Source: Rhodobacteraceae bacterium EL129
GTDB taxonomy: Bacteria; Pseudomonadota; Alphaproteobacteria; Rhodobacterales; Rhodobacteraceae
Reading direction: 5' to 3'
DNA: 64,000 bases
NCBI GenBank assembly: GCA_900313005.1
Contig: ONZJ01000002.1
Span: 2,682,996 to 2,746,995 of the forward strand
The notes under the pieces are model-generated. The model was not told the DNA's origin. It saw nothing but the letters and a program-made list of their open reading frames with translations, and ran no database searches. The position numbers and the translations under genes are program-made. Shown piece after piece: positions 1 to 9,314 of this stretch (position 1 is the stretch's first letter; every line of letters starts with the position of its first letter).

Positions 1-625
1 GAAAGAGCTTCCATGCGATCTGAAACGCGATGGAGGTTTTGCCGGTGCCTGTTGCCAGCGTCAGCAGGATACGCCGGTCGCCATCGGCCATCGCTTCCAG
101 TACCGCATTTACAGCCCCGGCCTGATAATAGCGCGGCTGCCATTTGCCGCCGTCAGTTTCAAACGGCACCTGCCCGAACCGGTCGCGCCAGGCGTTGCCC
201 GTGGGATAGCAGCGATCCCAAAGCTCCAACGGTGTCGGCACCGCGTCCACTTCGCCCTCGGCCCCGGTGTGCAGGTCAATTTCGTAATAGCGCAGCCCGT
301 TGGTGCAATAGGCAAAGCGCGCGCCGATGCGGGTGGCATAGTCATAGGCCTGCCCGCGCCCTTCGGTATAAGGCAGGCTGGCCTTCTTGGCCTCCATCAC
401 CGCCATCACGTGGCCATTCATGCGCAAGACGTAGTCGGCGGGCTTGGGCGCGTTGGTGGCACCACCCGACATGATCCGCCCGGGCCAGAGCATTTCTTCC
501 CGGTTCACCCGCGCGCCGTCGATTTTGGCGGGGCCTTCCCAGCCCTGAGCGGCAAGGTCCGGATCAATCCGCATCGCGCGGGTGTCGGCCTCGGTCTCGT
601 TGGGAAGTGGGGAATTATCAATCAT
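1..625 (-). CDS. hsdR: Type I restriction enzyme R subunit, N-terminal part (cut by window edge)
   Basis: This is the 5' end of the motor and nuclease subunit of a type I restriction-modification complex, which translocates DNA and cuts it far from the recognition site. Reading from the ATG at 625, about 208 residues are visible. They include the MEAKKA segment of the D-ExK nuclease core near residue 77 and a Walker A loop, ATGTGKT, close to the edge. The DEAD-box helicase continues outside the window. It begins 14 bases after hsdS ends, so it belongs to the hsdMSR operon. Whether the rest is intact cannot be seen. Confidence 0.9.
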   Translation of the reverse strand, partial: MIDNSPLPNETEADTRAMRIDPDLAAQGWEGPAKIDGARVNREEMLWPGRIMSGGATNAPKPADYVLRMNGHVMAVMEAKKASLPYTEGRGQAYDYATRIGARFAYCTNGLRYYEIDLHTGAEGEVDAVPTPLELWDRCYPTGNAWRDRFGQVPFETDGGKWQPRYYQAGAVNAVLEAMADGDRRILLTLATGTGKTSIAFQIAWKLF

Positions 626-639
626 CGGTTGAGGTTAGC

Positions 640-1830
640 TCAGGTCAGCTCCCCGGCAAAGGCCTTTTGCAGGAGCGATTGCCGCAGGTCAGCGATGTCG
701 GTGAGTTTGGTGCGATAGTTGGTTTCAAGCACTTCAACACTCGAACGCAACTCGGTCAACTCAGCCGCAACAACTTTTTGGGTCGCGATGTCCGGCAGAT
801 AGATAGGGCAGTCCTTAATTTGCTGACCACTGATGTGGGGCACCCCTATGCCAGTTTGAATAGACAGCACATACTTTTCAAATAGTTTGCTACCGATAAA
901 ATGGCCCAAATAATCATGTCTCGAATTGGACAGGCAGCGAAGTCTGGCAACTCGTTGAACCAATAGTAATGGCAGTTCAGCCTCAGAGACCACTGCAAAC
1001 TTAATGCCGTCTTTGACCGATGTACGGTCCATCGCTAGCAATACATCATTTGCGGCGAGTCTAAACTTTTCATATTCGTCACATTGAGTAAGCGGCCAAC
1101 GTTTGACGTTCTTCCACCGGAATTGACCCTGGACTAAATTGTCACCGCGAACCATTGGCATATCTTCGGGTTCCTCTGAGTAGCCAGCGCTCTTAAATGC
1201 AAAGCCAGTCAACACCTCGACAGCCGCGCCCAAGGTCGAATTGCGATCAGTGGAGTTATTGTCAAATACTCTGCTTACGTGGCTCTCAAACAACTCCCGC
1301 GCGTTTTGGAGGTTGGTTTCGGCGTTCTCTTTGGCGCGGGTCAGCCCCTCAAACGCCGCATCCAAAACCGCCACAATCCGCTTTTGCTCGTCGAGGGGCG
1401 GGATTGGAATTTCAAACGGGGAAATATCTTGCTTGTTGAATCCGGCCTGTGCGCCACGGACAGAAACCGATGCTAGCGGCTGTTGAAACAATTCGGATGT
1501 TAGAAAGTAATAGAAAAAGTCTTGATCCAGTAATGACAAGTTCGGAACGGTCCGGATCAGGGCGACGTTATATGTTCCAGCTTTCCCGCGATGAATTTGG
1601 CCGACCGACGCGCCATAGCGTCCAATCATGATATCAGATTCTTGGCAGGTATTGGTCTTGTTAGTTAGCGGCACGTAGACCGCTTTGTCGTCGCTCTTAA
1701 AATCTCGAATTTGTAGCATTCGGACGTATCCGTCGCGTGGGCTGTCGATAAACTCGGATTTAGGGGGTTGGGAACCACCTTTGAAATCACAAACCTCACC
1801 AAGCGGCGTAACCTCCCACCCGGCCTTCAC
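640..1830 (-). CDS. hsdS: Type I restriction-modification specificity subunit HsdS
   Basis: This subunit recognises the bipartite DNA target and directs both methylation and cleavage by the HsdM/HsdR partners. At 396 residues it has the normal size. It shows two target-recognition domains, each followed by a conserved helix: the phrase PPLDEQKRIVAVLDAAFEGL lies near residue 150, and a matching helix ends the protein (LRQSLLQKAFAGEL). Translation starts at a GTG at 1830 that overlaps the hsdM stop in a GTGA, which implies translational coupling. The target sequence cannot be read from the protein. Confidence 0.93.
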   Translation of the reverse strand: MKAGWEVTPLGEVCDFKGGSQPPKSEFIDSPRDGYVRMLQIRDFKSDDKAVYVPLTNKTNTCQESDIMIGRYGASVGQIHRGKAGTYNVALIRTVPNLSLLDQDFFYYFLTSELFQQPLASVSVRGAQAGFNKQDISPFEIPIPPLDEQKRIVAVLDAAFEGLTRAKENAETNLQNARELFESHVSRVFDNNSTDRNSTLGAAVEVLTGFAFKSAGYSEEPEDMPMVRGDNLVQGQFRWKNVKRWPLTQCDEYEKFRLAANDVLLAMDRTSVKDGIKFAVVSEAELPLLLVQRVARLRCLSNSRHDYLGHFIGSKLFEKYVLSIQTGIGVPHISGQQIKDCPIYLPDIATQKVVAAELTELRSSVEVLETNYRTKLTDIADLRQSLLQKAFAGELT

Positions 1831-3269
1831 AGCATCCCCCTGATCTCTTCCAGGATCGTGGCAGTCTGAACATCCCGCGCCAGCATGTCCTCGATGATTT
1901 CAGCCGGTTCCCGCAGGGGGGCTTCCTCGGGCGCGAAGGGGTTTTTGACGGACATATCAAACGTCTCGTCGTCAATATCCCCGCGCGCCACCGTCCAGCT
2001 TTTGGCGCTGTCGGCCTTGGTTTTTTGCAGCGCCAGAAACTCGGCCAGTTCATCATCGCGCAGGGGCGCGGTTTTGCCCAAGGACCGCTCCGGGTCCAGC
2101 GCGTAAAACCATGTATGCCGCGTCTTGCGCCCCTTCTCGAAGAACAGCACCACGGTTTTCACGCCCGCGCCCTGAAACACCTTGGCCGGGCAATCCAGCA
2201 CGGTGTGCAGGTTGCACGTTTCCAGCAACTCGCGGCGCAGCGCGGCGGCATCGCCGTTGGATAAAAACGTGTTCTTGATCACCACAGCGGCCCGCCCGCC
2301 CGCCTTCAGCTTGCGGATGAAGTGCTGGATGAACAGATACCCCGTCTCACCCGATTTGATCGGAAAGTTCTGTTGCACCTCGGGCCGTTCGCCCCCGCCA
2401 AAGGGCGGATTGGCCAGAACCACGTCATGGCGATCCTTCTCCTGATAATCCATGACGTTTTCATTCAGCGTATTGGTGCGCCGGATGTTGGGGGCGGTGA
2501 TGCCGTGCAGGATCATGTTCATGATACCAATGACATAGGCGAGCGATTTCTTTTCCTGCCCATAGAAGGTCTTGGTTTGCAGGGTGTGGAAATCGGTGGC
2601 GGAGATGTCGGGTGTCATCATATAGGCGTAGGCCTCGCACAGAAACCCCGCCGAACCGCAGGCGCCGTCATAGACCGTTTCGCCAATCTTGGGATCAACC
2701 ACCTTGATCATCGCGCGGATCAGCGGGCGCGGGGTGTAATACTCACCGCCGTTGCGCCCCGCATTGCCCATGCGCTTGATGCGGCTTTCATAGAGGTCCG
2801 ACAGCTCGTGCTTGGCCTCTTGTGTGTTGAACTCCAAACCGTCCACAATTTCCAGCACATCGCGCAGCGAATAGCCTGAGCGGAATTTGTTGGTAATCTC
2901 CGAGAAAATCTCACCAATCTTGTATTCGATGGTATCCGGGCTGGTCGCATCCTTGCGGTATTTCTTGAGCGTCGGGAAAAGGGCTGTGTTGATGAAGGTG
3001 ATCAAGTCTTCACCTGTCAGCACATCCTTGCGCTCGGTGCCATCTTCGTTTTTGGCGGATGCCCATGTTTTCCAGCGCATATGGGTTGGAAGGGTTGGGG
3101 TGTAGTCACGCCCTTCCAACTCGGCCTCATCCTGACGTTCTTGTTCCAGATCATCGAGATATTTGAGAAACAAAATCCATGACGTCTGTTCCGCGTAGTC
3201 TAATTCTGAGGCCAGTCCCTCTTCATTGCGAAGCTCGCGGTCGATACTGTTGAACGCGTTTTCAAACAT
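1827..3269 (-). CDS. hsdM: Type I restriction-modification N6-adenine methyltransferase HsdM
   Basis: This subunit methylates adenine in the HsdS target using S-adenosylmethionine, protecting host DNA. The 480 residues show an N-terminal helical HsdM domain (about 1-150), the GEYYTPR segment at 175-181, AdoMet motif I (DGACGSAGFL, 201-210) and the catalytic NPPF motif (287-290). The product is complete and uninterrupted. It is the first gene of the minus-strand hsdM-hsdS-hsdR operon, with its promoter presumably in the 300 bases to its right. Confidence 0.96.
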   Translation of the reverse strand: MFENAFNSIDRELRNEEGLASELDYAEQTSWILFLKYLDDLEQERQDEAELEGRDYTPTLPTHMRWKTWASAKNEDGTERKDVLTGEDLITFINTALFPTLKKYRKDATSPDTIEYKIGEIFSEITNKFRSGYSLRDVLEIVDGLEFNTQEAKHELSDLYESRIKRMGNAGRNGGEYYTPRPLIRAMIKVVDPKIGETVYDGACGSAGFLCEAYAYMMTPDISATDFHTLQTKTFYGQEKKSLAYVIGIMNMILHGITAPNIRRTNTLNENVMDYQEKDRHDVVLANPPFGGGERPEVQQNFPIKSGETGYLFIQHFIRKLKAGGRAAVVIKNTFLSNGDAAALRRELLETCNLHTVLDCPAKVFQGAGVKTVVLFFEKGRKTRHTWFYALDPERSLGKTAPLRDDELAEFLALQKTKADSAKSWTVARGDIDDETFDMSVKNPFAPEEAPLREPAEIIEDMLARDVQTATILEEIRGML

Positions 3270-3573
3270 TGCGGATTCCTGTCATTTTTTCGCAGATTAG
3301 TTTTTGTCGGGGCGGTGAACAACGAGGAACTAGGCTAATGCTTGCGATTTAGACGATGTTACCCGTTCGTCTGGTCGGAAATGCTGCATCTTGCATGAAG
3401 GTCGGCTTTAGGGAAACGGGATAGCCGAAATTGAGTGGAGCTAAATGACCGGTAAGGGCCGTTTCCAATACAATCGTAGATAATGCTGCGCAACATCCGA
3501 GGTCGGCGAAACTTCCGCTTTTTGAACTAACGCGCCGCTTTTCCTTTCCACTACATCGAAGTAGTCTTGTGGT
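3270..3573. other. Divergent intergenic region between hsdM and the XRE-cupin gene
   Basis: No gene is supported here. It must hold the hsdM promoter (minus) and the promoter of the regulator gene (plus). A segment at about 3379-3415 beginning GAAATGCTGC resembles a segment at about 11251-11290, suggesting an interspersed non-coding repeat. A short palindrome, ACTAC-N6-GTAGT, at about 3550-3565 lies just before the regulator start and could be an autoregulatory site. Confidence 0.4.
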
Positions 3574-4182
3574 ATGGAGAATGCTTTGTCGGAATATGAA
3601 GATAAACAATCCCTAGATCAGGTGGTTGGGGCGGCGGTCAAAGCACATCGTGTACTTGCAGGCCAGACACTCGCCGAGCTATCCAGCCGTGCAGGTGTTT
3701 CCACTGCGATGATCTCAAAGATTGAACGCGGGCAGGTCTCTGCGTCGCTTGGGACGCTTGAGGCGTTGGCGGATGCGATTGGCGTTTCTCTGATCAATTT
3801 TTTTGCCGGGACCGTCGAACATTCAGACGTGTCGTTTGTGGCCGCAGGAGAGGGCATCACGGTTCAACGCCTCGGCAGCGGGTTTGGTCATATCTACAAA
3901 ATGATTGGCCGGGCCGCAGCGCGCCATGTGGGATTTGAAGCGTTTAACGTGACGCTTGAACGGCCTTTGCAAAACCGTCCTTTGTATCAGCATCGTGGTG
4001 TGGAGTTCATTCATGTCACCGATGGTGAAATGATCTATCGCTGTGGGGAGGCGAGCTATCACATGCGCCCCGGTGACAGCCTGAGTTTCGAGTGCAGCAC
4101 TGCACACGGACCGGAAGACCTGATGACCAACAAAGTCAGCTTTGTCACTGTTATCTCAAAGGCAGATACCAACGAAAGTTGA
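3574..4182 (+). CDS. XRE-family transcriptional regulator with C-terminal cupin domain
   Basis: A 202-residue DNA-binding regulator. Residues about 18-75 form a helix-turn-helix of the XRE type (TLAELSSRAGVSTAMISKIE). Residues about 125-195 form a cupin beta barrel, seen in HRGVEFIHVTDGEMIY and MRPGDSLSFE, which in this family senses a small metabolite or metal. Such proteins usually control neighbouring uptake and catabolic genes. Its position beside an ABC transporter and oxygenase genes fits a local regulator of that island. The ligand is unknown. The ribosome-binding site before the ATG is weak. Confidence 0.9.
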   Translation: MENALSEYEDKQSLDQVVGAAVKAHRVLAGQTLAELSSRAGVSTAMISKIERGQVSASLGTLEALADAIGVSLINFFAGTVEHSDVSFVAAGEGITVQRLGSGFGHIYKMIGRAAARHVGFEAFNVTLERPLQNRPLYQHRGVEFIHVTDGEMIYRCGEASYHMRPGDSLSFECSTAHGPEDLMTNKVSFVTVISKADTNES

Positions 4183-4193
4183 GATATCGCGCA

Positions 4194-4209
4194 GCCGCTG
4201 TTCCGCGGC
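4194..4209. other. Hairpin between convergent genes
   Basis: GCCGC-N6-GCGGC forms a 5-bp GC stem between the end of the regulator gene (4182) and the end of the solute-binding protein gene (4227). There is no T-run on either side, so it is at most a weak bidirectional terminator. Confidence 0.3.
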
Positions 4210-4226
4210 CACGCAAGTTGGTGAGC

Positions 4227-4997
4227 TTACAAGCCCCACTTTTCCTGGTTCTTTTCAAAGAAGCCTTGGGCCTTTTTCACCTTTACCCAATTGTTCACAT
4301 AGTTGATCCAGACCTGATCTTGTTGCGGCAGAAGCATCGCAATTGGCGTGGGCCGGCGGGCTTCGGTGTCCGCCACTTTGGCAATCGGGAATTTCTCACC
4401 CAACGTCGCGCCTTCGATGTTGGAGGTGACAAAGACATCAGCACGTCCTGACAGCACTTCCTGGTATCCGCGGGCAGGCGCTTCGACCACAATCAACTCG
4501 GCTTCAGGGAACCATTCGCGGACCATTTTCTCAAATGAAGTACCCAAGGTGGTGGCCACTTTCACATCGGGATTGTTGATTGAATCGTAGCCCGAGAAGT
4601 TGCCCGCCTTGTCTTGCGTGGTGAACGGGAAGAATTCGACTGCGATATAGCTTTCTGAAAATCCGGCAACTTTCATCCGGGCAGGCGACATCGAAGCCGA
4701 GCCTGTCATATGGTACTGTCCTGCAACAACCCCGTTCACAAGCGTCTTCCAGTCGGTCGGAACAAACTCAACCTCAACCCCCAGATCCGTGGCAAGTTCT
4801 GTCATGATATCAATGTCAAAACCCTTGTAACTGTTGGTGGCCGGGTCTTTGACTGTCATAGGGTTCCAGTCGCCGGTGGTGCCAACTTTCAGAACCCCGC
4901 TGTCGAGGATTTCGTTCAAGGCCGATTGGGCCAGTGCTGCGCCCGATAAGCTCAGGCTGAGTGCTGCAGCCGTGATAGCCGTCAAAAAGCGTTTCAT
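4227..4997 (-). CDS. ABC transporter substrate-binding protein, family 3 (polar amino acid type)
   Basis: A periplasmic ligand-binding protein of 256 residues that delivers a substrate to the ABC permease. A Sec signal peptide (MKRFLTAITAAALSLSLSGAALA) is cleaved near residue 24. The mature part has the family-3 fold with the phrases LKVGTTGDWNPM and YKGFDIDIMTELA and ends in a conserved helix. Family 3 normally binds polar amino acids or related compounds. The gene points away from the ATPase and permease genes across a 136-base region, so it is transcribed separately but probably co-regulated. The substrate is unproven. Confidence 0.92.
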   Translation of the reverse strand: MKRFLTAITAAALSLSLSGAALAQSALNEILDSGVLKVGTTGDWNPMTVKDPATNSYKGFDIDIMTELATDLGVEVEFVPTDWKTLVNGVVAGQYHMTGSASMSPARMKVAGFSESYIAVEFFPFTTQDKAGNFSGYDSINNPDVKVATTLGTSFEKMVREWFPEAELIVVEAPARGYQEVLSGRADVFVTSNIEGATLGEKFPIAKVADTEARRPTPIAMLLPQQDQVWINYVNNWVKVKKAQGFFEKNQEKWGL

Positions 4998-5133
4998 ACT
5001 GTTCTCCCGTTGGTGGTTTTGTTGTTCTTATCCAGTCTAACTGAATTGGTGCTTGATTTAAGTCCGACCACCCCACTAACCTCAAGAAAAATTTTTCCTC
5101 ACAAGAAAAAAGCGAGTTCGAGGACGTGATGCA
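4998..5133. promoter_or_regulatory. Divergent promoter region of the ABC transporter
   Basis: These 136 bases separate the solute-binding protein gene (minus) from the ATPase gene (plus) and must hold both promoters. An AT-rich palindrome, GAAAAATTTTTC, lies at about 5088-5099, followed by a second A-rich run. It is a candidate operator for the nearby XRE-cupin regulator; this is inference only. Confidence 0.4.
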
Positions 5134-5874
5134 ATGACCCAGGCCGCCATAGAACTTCATAACGTAAACAAGTGGTTTGATACGTTTCACGTTCTCAAAG
5201 ACATCAATTTGTCGATTCAGCCTGGGGAAAAAGTGGTGATTTGCGGACCATCAGGTTCGGGAAAGTCTACGGTGGTGCGGTGCATCAACCGGTTGGAGGA
5301 GCATCAGAAAGGCACGATTCGGGTCGATGGCGTTGAACTCAATGATGATCCTCAGTCGGTGGCTGCAATACGATCCGAGGTTGGGATGGTGTTCCAGCAA
5401 TTCAACCTGTTTCCACATCTGACAGTGCTTGAAAATCTGACGCTGGGCCCGATCAAGGCACGTGGCCTGTCGAAGGACGAGGCACGCGCAAAGGCGATGC
5501 ATTATCTGGAGCGTGTGCATATCCCGGAACAGGCCGACAAACGACCCGCTCAGCTGTCCGGTGGTCAGCAGCAGCGTGTTGCCATTGCGCGATCCCTGTG
5601 CATGGAACCTAAGGTACTGCTGTTTGATGAACCAACCTCGGCGCTGGATCCCGAGATGATATCAGAAGTTCTGGATGTGATGGTCGAGCTGGCTCAAGAG
5701 GGCATGACTATGGTGGTGGTCACCCATGAAATGGGCTTTGCCCGTAAAGTTGCTGATCAAATGGTCTTTATGGACGCGGGCGAAATTGTGGAGCAGGGCT
5801 CGCCCGAGGCGTTCTTTGGCGCTCCGCGCTCTCCGAGATGTCAGAAGTTTCTGTCACAAATTTTGCAGCATTAG
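5134..5874 (+). CDS. Amino-acid-type ABC transporter ATP-binding protein (GlnQ/HisP-like)
   Basis: The 246-residue ATPase energises import with the adjacent permease. Walker A is GPSGSGKST (38-46), the ABC signature LSGGQQQRV lies near residue 145 and Walker B with the catalytic Glu is [11 protein letters not shown]. The switch His is in VVVTHEM. All catalytic residues are present. GAGGACG before the ATG is a good ribosome-binding site. The permease begins 14 bases downstream, so the two are co-transcribed. Confidence 0.95.
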   Translation: MTQAAIELHNVNKWFDTFHVLKDINLSIQPGEKVVICGPSGSGKSTVVRCINRLEEHQKGTIRVDGVELNDDPQSVAAIRSEVGMVFQQFNLFPHLTVLENLTLGPIKARGLSKDEARAKAMHYLERVHIPEQADKRPAQLSGGQQQRVAIARSLCMEPKVLLFDEPTSALDPEMISEVLDVMVELAQEGMTMVVVTHEMGFARKVADQMVFMDAGEIVEQGSPEAFFGAPRSPRCQKFLSQILQH

Positions 5875-5888
5875 AACGGGAGGATTTC

Positions 5889-6650
5889 ATGAAAAAATAC
5901 CTGATAATCTTCGCCCCGCTTGTGCTGCTCGCAGGATGTTCCAGCTCATCAACTTGGGGCTGGTATGTAATCAATCCGATGACGCCGTCGGGATGGATTA
6001 ATGTGAAATTCTTGATCTCAGGCATGTGGGCCACCATCTTGATTTCCGTCATAGCGGCAGTGATCTCGATTGGCCTGGGTCTAATCGTGGCCTTGCCAGG
6101 TCTGGCCGCAAGCCGGGGATGGCGCGTGCTGAACCGGGTTTATGTCGAACTCATACGCTCCATTCCCCTTTTGCCGATGCTGTTCTGGGTGTTCTACGGT
6201 CTGCCCATCATCTTTCGTGAAATGGGTGTAAACATTCCGATTGATCCGTTCTGGGGGGCGATCATCACATTGGCCATTTCTGACAGCGCCTTTACCGCCG
6301 AGATTTATCGTGCGGGTATTCAGTCAATTGCAAAGGGGCAGACCGAGGCGGCGCAAACCATTGGCCTCAACTACATTCAGACGATGCGCTATGTGATCTT
6401 GCCTCAGGCCATCCGGCGCATCCTGCCACCGCTGGCCAATCAGTTCATCTATATCGTCAAGATGAGCGCCTTTGCCTCGGTCATCGGCATGCAGGAATTG
6501 ACCCGCCGTGCAAACGAACTGGTGGTGACCGAGTATCGGCCACTGGAAATCTATTCATTGCTCATCCTCGAATATCTTGTGCTGGTTCTAATCATCAGTG
6601 CCGGCGTGCGCTGGCTTGAGCGGCGCATGGGGTCGGATGAACGCAGCTAA
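5889..6650 (+). CDS. Amino-acid-type ABC transporter permease with a lipobox-like N-terminus
   Basis: An inner-membrane permease of 253 residues in the His/Glu/Gln/Arg family, with about five membrane segments. The EAA loop is visible as EAAQTIGLNYIQTMRYVILPQA. The ATG at 5889 follows GGGAGGA and is preferred over an upstream in-frame ATG at 5838 that lies inside the ATPase gene. The first 20 residues, MKKYLIIFAPLVLLAGCSSS, read as a lipoprotein signal with lipobox LAGC, which is unusual on a permease. Only one permease is present, so it probably works as a homodimer. Confidence 0.92.
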   Translation: MKKYLIIFAPLVLLAGCSSSSTWGWYVINPMTPSGWINVKFLISGMWATILISVIAAVISIGLGLIVALPGLAASRGWRVLNRVYVELIRSIPLLPMLFWVFYGLPIIFREMGVNIPIDPFWGAIITLAISDSAFTAEIYRAGIQSIAKGQTEAAQTIGLNYIQTMRYVILPQAIRRILPPLANQFIYIVKMSAFASVIGMQELTRRANELVVTEYRPLEIYSLLILEYLVLVLIISAGVRWLERRMGSDERS

Positions 6651-6662
6651 GGAGACGCGAAA

Positions 6663-7004
6663 ATGGAATGGAAATCCTTCATGTCGGATATCGAAAGCGA
6701 TATAGCGGCGTATTCCGATGAAGTTCCCGAAACCGTCCGCGGGTTCGGTATCATGGGCAAAGCGGCCAAGGCTGATGGCGCTCTGAGCGAGAAAGTGAAG
6801 GAATTCATCGCGCTTGGTATTGCGATATCAACTCGTTGCGACAGCTGCATTGGTTTTCACGTGCGGTCTCTTGTTCGTCTTGGTGCCACGCGCGAAGAGC
6901 TTTGCGAAGCCCTTGCCATGGCCACTTATATGGGCGGAGGGCCGTCCTATGCCTATAGCGCCAAAGCGTTGAATGCATTCGATACCTTCTCTGGGAAGGG
7001 CTAA
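6663..7004 (+). CDS. Carboxymuconolactone decarboxylase / AhpD-fold protein
   Basis: A 113-residue protein of the AhpD-like family. The redox motif CDSCIGFH (CxxCxxxH) is complete, as in AhpD-type peroxidase partners and gamma-carboxymuconolactone decarboxylase relatives. It starts 12 bases after the permease gene and ends where the Rieske oxygenase gene begins, so it is an operon member. In this context it may protect the oxygenase from peroxide or act on a ring-cleavage product; the sequence does not decide. Confidence 0.88.
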   Translation: MEWKSFMSDIESDIAAYSDEVPETVRGFGIMGKAAKADGALSEKVKEFIALGIAISTRCDSCIGFHVRSLVRLGATREELCEALAMATYMGGGPSYAYSAKALNAFDTFSGKG

Positions 7005-7007
7005 GTG

Positions 7008-8057
7008 ATGCGACCCGATCTGATTGGCAACGAAGGGTTTTTGCGAAACAGCTGGTATGTTGCCGCGCGCAGCGAAGATATTGAACGCACGCTTCTGCCC
7101 AAGACGATCATGGGAGAGCAGATCGTCTTTTTTCGCGGTGAAAAAGGCGAGCCGATTGCGCTTGAAGATGCATGTCCGCATCGCAAGCTGCCTCTGTCTC
7201 GCGGGTCGATTGAAGGCAATCACGTGGTTTGCGGCTATCACGGACTTACCTTTGACTGTACCGGTGAATGCGTGATTGCACCGACACAGCTGGACAATCC
7301 GCCGCGTCGGGCTGCCGTGCATTCCTACCCGGTAGAAGACCGCTGGGGGTTTCTCTGGATCTGGATGGGAGACCCGGACCAGGCCAATCGGGATGATATC
7401 CTGCACATCCCGAACTTTGACAATTCGGATTGGGGAAAAACCCCCAAAGGCGCGATGCAGATGGCGTGTCACTATCTCTATATCGTCGACAACCTTCTGG
7501 ACCCCAGCCATGTGGCTTGGGTGCATCTAACCTCGTTCGCCGGGGCTGGAACGGACAATCGCCCGCTGGAGGTTGAAGAGATTGAAAACGGGGTCATCGT
7601 CTCGCGGTGGGTTTTGAACGAAGCGCCGCCGCCTTACTATCAGGACATGCTGCCCTTTGGCCCTCAGTGTGACCGCAAGCAGCACTACGAATGCCGCCTG
7701 CCGTCCACAGCGATCAACATGTCGGTTTATACGCCCGCCGGGGAAGGAGGAGCAGACAAGCCGATGTCGCCTAATGCCTTTGTGAATATTTCCTACAATT
7801 TCATCACACCGATCGACAATGAATCTGCGATGTACTTTTGGTTCCAGCACCGAAATATGCACGCCAGAGACGAGACCTTGTCCCAACGTATGTTCGAAGG
7901 CGCGCTGATGGCCTTTAATGAAGACAAGGAAGTGCTGGAATACGTCCAGCCGGGTATGGCAAACCGCACCAAGGATTACATTAACCTTGGTCTTGATGCC
8001 GGAGCGATGCGGTTTCGCACGCGGATCGCACGGGAAATCAAAAACGAAGCTGGATAA
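7008..8057 (+). CDS. Rieske [2Fe-2S] ring-hydroxylating or demethylating oxygenase, alpha subunit (VanA-like)
   Basis: The 349-residue terminal oxygenase of a Rieske non-heme iron system, hydroxylating or O/N-demethylating an aromatic substrate. The Rieske cluster ligands are CPH near residue 56 and CGYH near residue 76. The mononuclear iron site is DNLLDPSHVAWVH. A GTG at 7005 directly follows the previous stop; the ATG at 7008 is equally placed. No ferredoxin reductase gene is nearby, so electrons must come from elsewhere. It ends one base before the convergent gene ends. Confidence 0.92.
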   Translation: MRPDLIGNEGFLRNSWYVAARSEDIERTLLPKTIMGEQIVFFRGEKGEPIALEDACPHRKLPLSRGSIEGNHVVCGYHGLTFDCTGECVIAPTQLDNPPRRAAVHSYPVEDRWGFLWIWMGDPDQANRDDILHIPNFDNSDWGKTPKGAMQMACHYLYIVDNLLDPSHVAWVHLTSFAGAGTDNRPLEVEEIENGVIVSRWVLNEAPPPYYQDMLPFGPQCDRKQHYECRLPSTAINMSVYTPAGEGGADKPMSPNAFVNISYNFITPIDNESAMYFWFQHRNMHARDETLSQRMFEGALMAFNEDKEVLEYVQPGMANRTKDYINLGLDAGAMRFRTRIAREIKNEAG

Positions 8058-8058
8058 C

Positions 8059-9162
8059 TCATGAGCCGCAAAGCTGCCCATCGGCACTTTGCCCGACCTC
8101 CTGACGGGGGGTTTCAAAAACCGCCCGTATGCAAGGGTAGTTGTCAATAATTTCAGCGCCACTGGGTACTTTGGCGGGGTCAAGCCGGCCTGAGGACCAC
8201 ACCGCAACGCCATCGACCATGATGGTTGGATCCAATACATTCAGGGATATTTCACCCGGTGCGTAGTCTCCACATGTATGGAAATGCAACAGGCGTGGAT
8301 TGCCAAAAGCGCTGCCGCTCCAACGTTGGAAATTCTCACTTGCACGGCCTTCGTAGGCACATCCCGGATGAATACCGGCATGCCATGAATGCATGGTAAA
8401 CGGGTCCAGCCCAAACATTTCACTGACATGGCGATACTGCGCGTTTGCTACTGCTACATCCTCGGGGCGTCCTGTGATGTCTTTCAGAATCGCGTTTTCA
8501 AAATGCACGGCGATAGGCTCTTGCAGCGTCACGCCATAGGGTTCGTAAAACCTGGATCCAGTGCCAACCAAAAAGCCTTGCTGCATGACGACACCTGAGA
8601 ATCCGGCGACTGGCACTGGGGCAAACACCAACATCGGGAACCGGTCCACTGATACATCCGTCTTTGTTTCGGAAAAGGCAGCACCGGGGCCGCGGAAATC
8701 AGTCCCCAAAGGGCAGGTGACGTGAATGTCTCTGGCCTGAGCCAGTAAATCATTCACTGCGTTTTTCAGATCGACGAAGCCCTGATAATGCGCCCAGCCG
8801 AAACCGGATGCCAGAGATGCCGTGTCCAGTGCATACGACATGATCGGACGGACATCGCTCATATCGCTGCTAAAGCGTATTTGATCTCCGCTGCGAGACA
8901 AAAAGAGCGTTCGGTCAGCCGCTTTCATATCCTCAATCATCTTACGGGGCAGTTCGGTACCCAGCGGATCAAAAGGTGCAATTTGAAGCTGCGCTTGGAT
9001 GCCCAGGTTCTGAGCATAGCGCACCACTGCATCGGCAATCTCCGCGCAATAATAATCCTGACTGGGGCATTCACGCAATACCAGCAGATGGTCGCCGCGG
9101 GATAATCCACCGCAATTCAGAAGCAGGTTTTCGATACCCGCACGGATATCCGGCTCCCTCAT
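8059..9162 (-). CDS. NicX / aminopeptidase-T-like (M29-fold) metalloenzyme, candidate ring-cleavage dioxygenase
   Basis: A 367-residue protein resembling the aminopeptidase T fold, which includes the 2,5-dihydroxypyridine dioxygenase NicX. Candidate metal ligands are the histidines of MHSWHAGIHPG and the HFHTCGDYAPGEI segment. Beside a Rieske oxygenase and an importer, ring cleavage of a hydroxylated N-heterocycle is more plausible than peptide hydrolysis, but this is inference. The ATG at 9162 follows AGAGGA and is preferred over an upstream TTG at 9222. Confidence 0.65.
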   Translation of the reverse strand: MREPDIRAGIENLLLNCGGLSRGDHLLVLRECPSQDYYCAEIADAVVRYAQNLGIQAQLQIAPFDPLGTELPRKMIEDMKAADRTLFLSRSGDQIRFSSDMSDVRPIMSYALDTASLASGFGWAHYQGFVDLKNAVNDLLAQARDIHVTCPLGTDFRGPGAAFSETKTDVSVDRFPMLVFAPVPVAGFSGVVMQQGFLVGTGSRFYEPYGVTLQEPIAVHFENAILKDITGRPEDVAVANAQYRHVSEMFGLDPFTMHSWHAGIHPGCAYEGRASENFQRWSGSAFGNPRLLHFHTCGDYAPGEISLNVLDPTIMVDGVAVWSSGRLDPAKVPSGAEIIDNYPCIRAVFETPRQEVGQSADGQLCGS

Positions 9163-9314
9163 CCCTGTGTCCTCTGATGGCCAAAATGCAAGAGTGATGA
9201 TACGCCCGATAGGGTAAAGCAATCCAGAAGTTATTTCATCCCGGTGGAAATTTCTACTGTGAATCCGCGCGGCTTTCCCGATACACTTTGCCCAAGAAGG
9301 TGAGGAGGATGAAC

